DNA of 6,340 nucleotides. Source: Ignavibacteriales bacterium. GTDB lineage: Bacteria > Bacteroidota > Ignavibacteria > Ignavibacteriales > Melioribacteraceae. Position 1 is the stretch's first letter; every line of letters starts with the position of its first letter. The stretch spans positions 1-6,340 of the forward strand of contig JAFGID010000080.1 in NCBI GenBank assembly GCA_016929735.1, written 5' to 3'. The notes below the pieces were generated by a model. The model was not told where the DNA came from. It worked only from the letters and a program-made list of their open reading frames with translations, and did no database searches. Positions 1-6,253 of this stretch are shown piece after piece. Both the position numbers and the translations under genes were made by a program.

Positions 1-480
1 CTTAGCTTCATATTTAGCCGTTACTCCACGAACTACCGAACGAAATTGAGGTGTTAAAATAACATCAACATAGTTAGCCCCGACAGTTTTGTAAATTAAA
101 TTTGCTTTATCTTCATTTAATTTATAAAGCAAACTTATATCCAATTCAACACTCAATCCTTCTTTTGATGGTACATTCATTAGTTCAGTGAGTTCTTGCG
201 TCTTGATTGAAAATTTGATTACACCGGCTAATGGATTAACAATATTCAATCCTGCTTTTTTGGTTGTTTCTTCTACATTACCCATAAAATCAACTACACC
301 AACGTGCCCTGCTGGAATAATTGTAAAGCATTGAATTACACTCAATAATATACCGCCGAGAATTACAAGCACACCAATTAATTTCTGGTTCTTATCACCG
401 GTTCTTTTAATCCGCTGATAAAATATGAAACCACCTATTGCGATTGCAATAGTTCCAAGGAAAATTACGTTGAAATTCAT
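1..480 (-). CDS. SPFH/Band 7 (prohibitin-like) membrane protein, N-terminal part
   Basis: The reverse strand is open from an ATG at 480-478 to the left edge without a stop, giving 160 residues; the C-terminal part lies outside the window. Two hydrophobic segments are visible (about residues 4-20 and 34-54) separated by a short basic loop (QRIKRTGDKNQK). They are followed by a prohibitin-like SPFH start: IPAGHVGVV (about 55-63), GLNIVNPLAGVIKFSIKTQE (77-96), the strand SVELDISLLYKL (110-121), and TPQFRSVVRGVTAKYEA near the edge. SPFH proteins form large ring or cage assemblies on membranes and often modulate membrane proteases such as FtsH; that role is family knowledge, not shown here. Prohibitin homologues usually have one N-terminal anchor and about 270-300 residues, so the first hydrophobic segment is an extra one. 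The start is supported by AGGAG five bases upstream. It is divergent from dnaG and shares a 192-nt intergenic region with it. Confidence 0.85.
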   Translation of the reverse strand, partial: MNFNVIFLGTIAIAIGGFIFYQRIKRTGDKNQKLIGVLVILGGILLSVIQCFTIIPAGHVGVVDFMGNVEETTKKAGLNIVNPLAGVIKFSIKTQELTELMNVPSKEGLSVELDISLLYKLNEDKANLIYKTVGANYVDVILTPQFRSVVRGVTAKYEAK

Positions 481-485
481 TTTTT

Positions 486-490
486 CTCCT
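486..490 (-). promoter_or_regulatory. Ribosome-binding site of the SPFH gene
   Basis: Read on the minus strand, AGGAG lies five bases before the ATG at 480-478, a strong Shine-Dalgarno match with good spacing. It fixes the start of the SPFH protein. Confidence 0.75.
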
Positions 491-565
491 AATTTGTTTT
501 AAATAAAAATTTAATTTTATGTATTAAAAACTCTTTTGATTTACTTATTCAAAATAAAAATCTCA

Positions 566-606
566 ATTTGATTTGAAATAATACAAAAAATATTTTTAAA
601 TCAAAT
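566..606. repeat. 13-bp imperfect inverted repeat overlying the candidate dnaG promoter
   Basis: ATTTGATTTGAAA (566-578) is the reverse complement of TTTTAAATCAAAT (594-606) apart from one position (G575 opposite T597, a G-U pair if transcribed from the plus strand). The centre is 15 nt. The left arm includes the candidate -33 TTTG and the right arm overlaps the end of the -7 box. The placement suggests an operator rather than a terminator, since no gene ends here and no U-tract follows. Low-complexity A+T sequence could produce this by chance. Confidence 0.35.
567..598 (+). promoter_or_regulatory. Candidate Bacteroidetes-type promoter for the dnaG operon
   Basis: TTTG at 567-570 is followed after exactly 20 nt by TATTTTTA at 591-598. 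The published Bacteroidetes consensus is a -33 TTTG (or TTG) and a -7 TAnnTTTG separated by 19-21 nt; here five of the six fixed -7 bases match. Transcription would start at about 602-605, giving a dnaG leader of about 70 nt. The same arrangement, with an identical spacer length and identical -7 octamer, lies before the tRNA-Tyr gene, which strengthens both. The high A+T content makes chance matches possible. Confidence 0.4.
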
Positions 607-614
607 GGATTTTC

Positions 615-657
615 TTTATATTAAATTATATTTTTTATTAGAAATCGTTTATATTAA
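615..657 (+). repeat. Direct repeat TTTATATTAA, two copies 33 bp apart
   Basis: TTTATATTAA occurs at 615-624 and again at 648-657, in the presumed dnaG 5' leader. The 33-bp period is about three helical turns. The function is unknown; the repeats could be alternative -10-like elements or chance in A+T-rich DNA. Confidence 0.25.
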
Positions 658-672
658 GAATTAATTTTTCGT

Positions 673-2562
673 ATGAGAATTCCCGAAGCAAAAATAGAAG
701 AAATTAGAAATTCAACAAATATCGTTGATATTATCTCGTCATATGTCCAGTTGAGAAAAAGGGGAAGAAACTATGTCGGGTTATGTCCTTTCCATCACGA
801 AAAAACACCATCATTCACTGTTAGCGATGAAAAACAAATTTTTCATTGTTTTGGTTGTCATGTAGGAGGTAATGTTTTTAATTTTTTAATGAACTATAAA
901 AATATTTCCTATATCGAAGCTGTGTTAGAAATTGCTGAACAAGCAGGAATCTCAGTTCAATATGAAAAGTCAGAAGATAAATCGACACAATCAGAACTTG
1001 AAATTTTGTATGATATTAATCTTATAGCTGCAAAATATTTTACAGATAATTTGTTAAATAATCCAAAAGGAGAATTTGCAAAAAGCTATTTAAGGCAAAG
1101 AAATATCAAACCGCAAACAAAAAGACTTTTTGGACTTGGTTATGCAATGCCAGTATGGAATGATTTTTATAATTATATAATCAAAAATAAAATTGATGTT
1201 GATAAAACAAAAGAATTGGGTTTAATCGAAAAACGTGACGATGGTTCTTATTATGACAAGTTTGCAGGTAGATTAATTTTTCCAATTTTCAGTACAAACG
1301 GAAGAGTAATTGGTTTCGGTGGAAGAATACTTGAAAAAGATGATAAGTATGCTAAATATTTAAATTCGCCGGAATCAAAAATATACCAGAAACGAAAATC
1401 CCTCTATGGCCTATATCATTCAAAAGATGAAATCCGAAGATTGAATAAAACAATACTTGTTGAAGGATATATGGATTTGATTTCATTATATCAAAATGGA
1501 ATTAAAAATGTTGTTGCTTCTTCAGGTACATCTTTAACAGAAGAACAAGTTCAATTGCTCTCTCGTTTTACTCGAAATATTGCAGTGATTTTTGATGCAG
1601 ACATTGCCGGATATAAAGCAACCGAGAGAAGTATAGAATTATTACTAAAGAATGATTTTGATATTCAAATCGTCGAACTACCCGATAACGAAGATCCGGA
1701 TTCTTTTATAAATAATTATGGAGCTGAAGAATTTGATGAGCTAGTAAAACATTCAAAAAATTTTCTTGAATTTAATGTAAGTCAGATGGATAAGAAAGGA
1801 ATTTTATCAAATCCTTCAAAACAAACTGAGGGTATCAGAGAAATAATTCGTTTATTAGCACTTGTCTCAGATGATTTAAAGAGAAATTTGTTTATAAAAG
1901 CAATCTCAAAGAAATTTAATTTAAGAGAAAAATTATTAGAAAATGAATTAGACTTAGCTCTAAACCGAATTAAACGCAATTATTCTGAAGTTAAAACATC
2001 ACAAACTGTAGTAGGAAATAAAAGCAAAGAATATGGAAAACTTGATGAAATTCAGAATGAAGATCAAATTGAAAAAGAAATAATTAAACTACTTTTTGCT
2101 AATGAACAAGAAATTACAGATTTTATAATAGCTTCAATTAATGTTGAGGATTTACAAAATAAAAATTATAGAAAAATATTTCATACTGTTTGGGAAAATT
2201 TTCAGCTTGGTAATTATAGTACGGCTCAAATTATTGAAGCCATAAAAGATGATAATCTAAAAAATCTTGTATTATCTCTAAGCTTGAACGATGTTTCAAT
2301 AAGCAAAAATTGGGAAGATGATTTATCCAAGGAAAAAATAAATAAAGATTTTTATAGATTTACTTACGAAACCGTTAAAAAGTTTAAATTGAAAATAATT
2401 AAAAGTAAAATAAAAATAAATAATCAAAAAATTGAGAATAGTGATTCTGAAGAGGAAATACAGGTGTTGTTTTTGGAAAACCAAAAACTCGAAAATCAAA
2501 AACTTGAAATAAGCAAGAAAAAATTTATAAACGATAAACTATCGGAAGCAAATTTTGATTAG
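673..2562 (+). CDS. dnaG: DNA primase DnaG
   Basis: DnaG makes the RNA primers for lagging-strand and origin synthesis at the replication fork, recruited by the DnaB helicase. At 629 residues it is full length for the family. The N-terminal CHC2 zinc-binding domain has C38-P-F-H41 and C59-x2-C62. The RNA-polymerase core carries KYLNSPESKIYQKRKSLYGL (229-248). The TOPRIM domain has VEGYMD with E264, then FDAD with D308 and D310, and LPDNEDPD with D341 and D343 as metal-binding acidic residues. The C-terminal part (about 465-629) is charged and helical, as expected for the DnaB-binding region, and ends in a likely coiled coil with a short ENQKL-ENQKL duplication (602-611). The start is supported by the family-typical opening MRIPEAKIEEIR. 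There is no Shine-Dalgarno sequence before the ATG. It is the first gene of a three-gene unit; rpsU and rpoD, its partners in the classical operon, are not adjacent here. Confidence 0.97.
   Translation: MRIPEAKIEEIRNSTNIVDIISSYVQLRKRGRNYVGLCPFHHEKTPSFTVSDEKQIFHCFGCHVGGNVFNFLMNYKNISYIEAVLEIAEQAGISVQYEKSEDKSTQSELEILYDINLIAAKYFTDNLLNNPKGEFAKSYLRQRNIKPQTKRLFGLGYAMPVWNDFYNYIIKNKIDVDKTKELGLIEKRDDGSYYDKFAGRLIFPIFSTNGRVIGFGGRILEKDDKYAKYLNSPESKIYQKRKSLYGLYHSKDEIRRLNKTILVEGYMDLISLYQNGIKNVVASSGTSLTEEQVQLLSRFTRNIAVIFDADIAGYKATERSIELLLKNDFDIQIVELPDNEDPDSFINNYGAEEFDELVKHSKNFLEFNVSQMDKKGILSNPSKQTEGIREIIRLLALVSDDLKRNLFIKAISKKFNLREKLLENELDLALNRIKRNYSEVKTSQTVVGNKSKEYGKLDEIQNEDQIEKEIIKLLFANEQEITDFIIASINVEDLQNKNYRKIFHTVWENFQLGNYSTAQIIEAIKDDNLKNLVLSLSLNDVSISKNWEDDLSKEKINKDFYRFTYETVKKFKLKIIKSKIKINNQKIENSDSEEEIQVLFLENQKLENQKLEISKKKFINDKLSEANFD
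2544..2548 (+). promoter_or_regulatory. Weak ribosome-binding site deciding the TTG start of the GH13 gene
   Basis: GGAAG lies inside the end of dnaG, six bases before the TTG at 2555-2557. The GH13 frame opens only at 2531, after a TAA at 2528-2530, and contains no ATG or GTG upstream of the conserved first beta strand, so TTG at 2555 is the most credible start. Confidence 0.5.
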
Positions 2563-4045
2563 CAATCCTTTTATCTACGAAATAAATACACGAGTCTGGC
2601 TTAAAAACTTCAACAATAAACGACACAATGCAAAGATATTGGATGTGCCTATCTATTATTGGAAATCATTGAAAAATTTAGGAATTGACTATATTTGGTT
2701 AATGGGTGTTTGGAAAACACGTAAAACTACTATTAAAAAATATTGTCTTACCGATGATCTTATCTCAGAATATAGAAAAGCACTACCAGATTTTACAAAT
2801 GCTGACGTTGTTGGTTCACCTTATTCAATAGATAAATATGTTTTTAATCCGGAAATCGGTACAAAAGAAGATTTTGTAAAATTAAAGATTAAACTAAACA
2901 AAATAGGATTAGGGCTAATACTTGATTTTATCCCAAATCATTTTAGTGCTGATACTACTTTATTAAAAAGTAAACCAAGTATCTTTCTCCAAGCAAGTAT
3001 TGACTTTATTAATCAAGATAAAGAAACATTCTTCGAATCACCATTTCAAAAAGAAATTATTTTTGCTCACGGTAAGGATCCATACTTTTCTGCTTGGACA
3101 GATACAATTCAGATTAATTACTTTAACGAAGAATCTTGTGGGTATATGTCTGAGCAATTAATTAAAATTTCTGAATATTGTGATGGTGTTCGCTGTGATA
3201 TGGCAATGCTTGTATTAAACGATGTATTTGAAAAAACATGGTATGATATACTGTCTGCACAAAATTATAACAAACAAAAAGATGAATTTTGGGAAATTGC
3301 AATAAAAAGAGTAAAAAAGAAGAAGCCGAATTTCATTTTTGTAGGAGAGGTATATTGGGATTTAGAATGGAAGTTACAAAAACTTGGTTTTGATTATACA
3401 TACGATAAAAAATTATATGATAGACTTATCGAAGCGAAACCTTATAAATTAAGAGAACATCTTTTGGCCGAGGACGATTATCAAAAAAAATCTCTTAGAT
3501 TCATTGAAAATCATGATGAAAAAAGAGCGATACGTGTTTTCGGTGAGGAAAAATCAGAAGCAGCAGCTTTTCTAGTCTCTACGATTAATGGAGCCAAATT
3601 ATTCTTCAATGGTCAGTTTGAAGGTCAAAAAATTAAACTACCAGTACAACTTTCGAGAGCACCATTTGAAAATACGAATAAGAATATAAAACAATTTTAT
3701 AATACATTATTAAGTATAGTTAAGAAAAAAATATTTAAAGATGGGAAATGGAAGTTAATAGAAATATCTCCAATAAATCAAAGCGATGAATCTTACAAGA
3801 ATATTCTAACATGGTCTTGGGTGTTTAAATCCAAAGTACTTTTAATAGCAATAAATTATTCTTTAGAAAAATCAAAATGTATAATAAAGGAACAATTTGA
3901 TGATTTTGGAGAAGAGGTAATATTTAATGACATTTTAAATCATAAATCATATACATGGAAAAAAGTCGATTTAATAAAATTTGGATTATATATTGAATTA
4001 GAAAAATATCAAAGTCGTATATTTTTAATTAAAAAGGAGAAATAA
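2555..4045 (+). CDS. Uncharacterised intracellular GH13 alpha-amylase-family glycosidase
   Basis: The protein has 496 residues. All four GH13 signature regions are present: LDFIPNH (D124, N128, H129), GVRCD with the expected nucleophile D215 and R213, VGEVYW with the expected acid/base E265, and FIENHD with H320 and the transition-state stabiliser D321. It therefore should act on alpha-glucosidic bonds by a retaining mechanism, as a hydrolase or transglycosylase; the substrate cannot be read off. The (beta/alpha)8 barrel spans about residues 5-365, with only about 60 residues between strand 3 and the strand-4 region (a short B domain, including FAHGKDPYFSAWTD), and a C-terminal beta domain of about 130 residues. 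Distinctive family stretches are CDGVRCDMAML and FNGQFEGQKIKLPVQLSR. There is no signal peptide, so a cytoplasmic place, perhaps in glycogen or maltodextrin turnover, is inferred. It starts at TTG and overlaps the dnaG stop by 8 nt. The next in-frame ATG (residue 50) would delete the first barrel strand. Confidence 0.88.
   Translation: MISNPFIYEINTRVWLKNFNNKRHNAKILDVPIYYWKSLKNLGIDYIWLMGVWKTRKTTIKKYCLTDDLISEYRKALPDFTNADVVGSPYSIDKYVFNPEIGTKEDFVKLKIKLNKIGLGLILDFIPNHFSADTTLLKSKPSIFLQASIDFINQDKETFFESPFQKEIIFAHGKDPYFSAWTDTIQINYFNEESCGYMSEQLIKISEYCDGVRCDMAMLVLNDVFEKTWYDILSAQNYNKQKDEFWEIAIKRVKKKKPNFIFVGEVYWDLEWKLQKLGFDYTYDKKLYDRLIEAKPYKLREHLLAEDDYQKKSLRFIENHDEKRAIRVFGEEKSEAAAFLVSTINGAKLFFNGQFEGQKIKLPVQLSRAPFENTNKNIKQFYNTLLSIVKKKIFKDGKWKLIEISPINQSDESYKNILTWSWVFKSKVLLIAINYSLEKSKCIIKEQFDDFGEEVIFNDILNHKSYTWKKVDLIKFGLYIELEKYQSRIFLIKKEK
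4035..4039 (+). promoter_or_regulatory. Ribosome-binding site of the lipoprotein gene
   Basis: AGGAG at the very end of the GH13 gene, seven bases before the ATG at 4047, is a strong Shine-Dalgarno match. It supports that start and efficient translation from the shared transcript. Confidence 0.75.
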
Positions 4046-4046
4046 A

Positions 4047-6035
4047 ATGAGAAAATTATTAATCGCATTATTTACTTCAATTATTTTAATTATTGTTTAT
4101 TCTTGTGGTGGTAGTTCGATGGGAGGGTATGATGATGTTCTCAAGGTGCTTAATTTGAAAGAAATTCCAAGTCAATTGGATTATCCCGATGACGATGCCA
4201 TAATAATTAAAGAAACTCATAAAGTTGAAATGACAATTAAAGATAATTGGAAATTAGAAACAAAAGAACAAGTTTACATAGCTAAAAAAATATTTAGAAA
4301 TCTTGAAAAATATTCGGAAGTTGAAATTGATTTATCTGAAAGCGAACATCTTGAAGGGATAGAAGCAAGAACAATCAAACCAGATGGTTCTTTCGTAAAA
4401 GTTGAAGACAAAGATTTTTATTGGTCTAAAGGAAAGACTGAGGGTTCTACATTTTATTTAGATGAAGAATCTGTTAAATTTACATTTCCTGCATTAGAGA
4501 AAAATTGCATAATTGAATATACTTATACTATAAGAAAAGATTTTCCGTTTATAATGGATGTATGGTATATTCAAGATTATGATCCAATTTTATATAATAA
4601 GTATGAACTTACTTTGCCTGTGATATTACTTGATCCTGTAAAAGGTGCTGGATGGAAATGGAGATATAGGGCTTATAATTATAAACTAAAAGAACCTGAA
4701 CAAATTAAAAATGTTAATCCGGGTGAGATGAGCTCGACTGAAGCAGTTACATTTAATTGGGCAGTGCAAAATGTAAAGCCGTTAAGATATGAAAAAATGA
4801 TGCCTCCGGTGATTGAACATCTTGGTTATGTTAAATTTGCACCATCAGAATGGGAGAATTGGACAAATGTAACTAAATGGTATTATAAGAATTATTTCCA
4901 ACCTCAACTTAAAATAACACCTAAAATTAAACAAAAGGCAGAAGAACTAACAAGTAATTTATTAGATGAAAAAACTAAAATTGAGAAATTATTTCAATTT
5001 ACCCAAAACTTGAGATATGTATCAATTGCCTTAGGAGATGGAACAATTAGACCACACGAGCCCGAAGAGGTACTTAAGAATGAGTATGGTGATTGCAAGG
5101 ATAAATCCACCCTTTTGATTGCTTTATTAAGAAGTATAGATATAAAAGCAAAATCTGTACTTGTAAAAACAGCAAATAAAGGTAAAATCGATAAAGACTT
5201 CCCAAACTGGAATTTCAATCATATGATTGTTCAAGTCGAAACCGCTGATGGAAAAAAAATATGGTTAGATCCTACAGTTAAGTATTGTCCTGTAGGTGAA
5301 ATACCTTGGACTTGTGAAGATGTTCAAGTAATAGTGCTAAATGATGACGGAAGTTCATCTTTAGCATCTACGCCAATGAGTTTTGCTGGCGATAATCAGA
5401 ATAAGATAAATATTAAACTTAATATTATTTCCGAGGAAGAAGTAGTTTTTGATGTTAACATGATTGTTACCGGCGAGAATAATTTAGAATATAAAAATGC
5501 TCTTGAAGATATTTCAAATGATGGTTTTAAAAAATTTATCAAGTCTTTTATTTCAGATGATTTTCTTAATGCTGAGATTTTAGACTATTCAATTTCAAAA
5601 TTAGAAGATGTAAATTCTAATTTAGAAATAAATTTTAAATTTAAAGTCAACAATGCATTTCAAAAACAAGGTGATTTATATTTTTTAAATATAAATCCAT
5701 ATAAAATATTAAGTTGGGATATGAGCTTCCTTAGTCAGGAAGAAAGGAACTTTGATATTAGATTTCCTTACCTATTTAAAATAGAAAAAAATATTGATGT
5801 AAATTATCCAACTGAGAAGTTTACTATAAGGAATATTCCCGAAGATGTGACGATTAATAATAAGCAGTTTGTGTATTTTAAAACAATTATAAATAAGGAA
5901 GGTCAGGTAAAGTTTAACGAATTATTTACTCTTACATCAAGAAATATCAAACCAACAGATTACAAAAATTTTGTAAATTCCTTCGAAAAAATAAAGACAA
6001 AGCAGCAAGAGAAAATAATATTTATCAAAATATAA
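4047..6035 (+). CDS. Lipoprotein with DUF3857 and transglutaminase-like domains
   Basis: The protein has 662 residues. The N-terminus is a lipoprotein signal peptide: MRK, a hydrophobic core of residues 4-18, then VYSC with C20 as the likely lipidated cysteine and a glycine-rich start of the mature chain (the tyrosine in the lipobox is unusual). A DUF3857 domain follows at about 55-215 (for example EARTIKPDGSF, 106-116). The transglutaminase-like core is at about 295-412 with an apparently complete catalytic triad: C350 in EYGDCKDKSTLL, H392 in NHMIVQV and D408 in WLDPT. The rest (about 450-662) is beta-rich and ends with the family-typical RNIKPTDYKNFVNSF. The DUF3857-transglutaminase architecture is common in Bacteroidota and relatives, but its substrate is not established; a papain-like protease, amidase or crosslinking role is possible. 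It would act in the periplasm or at the outer membrane. The ATG lies 1 nt after the GH13 stop, and a terminator follows, so it is the last gene of the unit. Confidence 0.88.
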   Translation: MRKLLIALFTSIILIIVYSCGGSSMGGYDDVLKVLNLKEIPSQLDYPDDDAIIIKETHKVEMTIKDNWKLETKEQVYIAKKIFRNLEKYSEVEIDLSESEHLEGIEARTIKPDGSFVKVEDKDFYWSKGKTEGSTFYLDEESVKFTFPALEKNCIIEYTYTIRKDFPFIMDVWYIQDYDPILYNKYELTLPVILLDPVKGAGWKWRYRAYNYKLKEPEQIKNVNPGEMSSTEAVTFNWAVQNVKPLRYEKMMPPVIEHLGYVKFAPSEWENWTNVTKWYYKNYFQPQLKITPKIKQKAEELTSNLLDEKTKIEKLFQFTQNLRYVSIALGDGTIRPHEPEEVLKNEYGDCKDKSTLLIALLRSIDIKAKSVLVKTANKGKIDKDFPNWNFNHMIVQVETADGKKIWLDPTVKYCPVGEIPWTCEDVQVIVLNDDGSSSLASTPMSFAGDNQNKINIKLNIISEEEVVFDVNMIVTGENNLEYKNALEDISNDGFKKFIKSFISDDFLNAEILDYSISKLEDVNSNLEINFKFKVNNAFQKQGDLYFLNINPYKILSWDMSFLSQEERNFDIRFPYLFKIEKNIDVNYPTEKFTIRNIPEDVTINNKQFVYFKTIINKEGQVKFNELFTLTSRNIKPTDYKNFVNSFEKIKTKQQEKIIFIKI

Positions 6036-6042
6036 ATTTTTG

Positions 6043-6067
6043 AAGCCCGAAGTAATCGGGCTTTTTT
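6043..6067 (+). terminator. Intrinsic terminator of the dnaG-GH13-lipoprotein unit
   Basis: AAGCCCGA (6043-6050) pairs perfectly with TCGGGCTT (6056-6063) around the 5-nt loop AGTAA, and the run of six T at 6062-6067 follows. It begins 7 nt after the TAA of the lipoprotein gene and is the only G+C-rich hairpin in the spacer. It is oriented for plus-strand transcripts. Confidence 0.92.
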
Positions 6068-6169
6068 ATCGTTACAAAGTTATATAAAATTGATAATTCA
6101 AAGGTTATTTTCATATTTCTTTTAATAAAAAACACAATAATTTAATTAATTTTCAGATTATTAAGTAAA

Positions 6170-6191
6170 GTAAAAATATTTTAATATTTTT
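6170..6191 (+). promoter_or_regulatory. UP-element-like A+T tract upstream of the tRNA promoter
   Basis: AAAAATATTTT at 6172-6182 fits the AAAWWTWTTTT core of the E. coli UP-element consensus at every position; the distal AAA part is not matched. It sits directly upstream of the candidate -33 box, where the alpha C-terminal domain of RNA polymerase binds in strongly expressed stable-RNA promoters. The tract is also an almost pure A/T palindrome (6172-6191), and chance is a real alternative in this composition. Confidence 0.25.
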
Positions 6192-6222
6192 TTGCATTTT
6201 AAATAAAAGTTATGTATTTTTA
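6191..6222 (+). promoter_or_regulatory. Candidate Bacteroidetes-type promoter for tRNA-Tyr
   Basis: TTTG (6191-6194), a 20-nt spacer and TATTTTTA (6215-6222) fit the -33/-7 pattern of the Bacteroidetes primary sigma factor, with the last -7 base A instead of G. Initiation would fall near 6226-6229, about 25 nt before the mature tRNA, a sensible precursor leader. The same site can be read as a sigma-70 type TTGCAT-N17-TATTTT, which fits less well at -35. Confidence 0.45.
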
Positions 6223-6253
6223 TTGCTCTATTTATTGAGTTTTTGTAAAAATT

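Larger units (their letters stand above)
481..672. other. Divergent intergenic region between the SPFH gene and dnaG
   Basis: This is 192 nt of very A+T-rich DNA with no coding potential that I can see. It must hold the start signals for both divergent genes. A plus-strand candidate promoter, an overlapping inverted repeat and a direct repeat are listed separately. I could not assign a minus-strand promoter for the SPFH gene: TTGAGA (566-561 on the minus strand) has no acceptable -10 or -7 partner at the right distance. Confidence 0.7.

Noticed and set aside
1782..1979. A 65-codon open frame on the minus strand inside dnaG
   Set aside because: It is antisense to a highly conserved primase gene, has low-complexity F/S/N-rich composition and no ribosome-binding site; it is a shadow of dnaG.
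4994..5218. A 74-codon open frame on the minus strand inside the lipoprotein gene
   Set aside because: It lies opposite the conserved transglutaminase core including the catalytic cysteine codon and has no recognisable domain; it is a shadow frame.
673..6035. A phage or plasmid origin of the dnaG-led gene set
   Set aside because: The primase has the full cellular three-part architecture, neighbours are ordinary chromosomal families, and base composition is even across all genes; nothing suggests transfer.
6172..6191. A/T-only palindrome AAAAATATT-TT-AATATTTTT read as a second terminator
   Set aside because: It contains no G or C, so a hairpin would be very weak, and a strong terminator already closes the operon 100 nt upstream. 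An upstream promoter tract or chance is more likely.
6068..6253. A small gene or ncRNA in the spacer before the tRNA
   Set aside because: The stretch is very A+T-rich with frequent stops in all frames and no G+C-rich structure; only the promoter candidate stands out.
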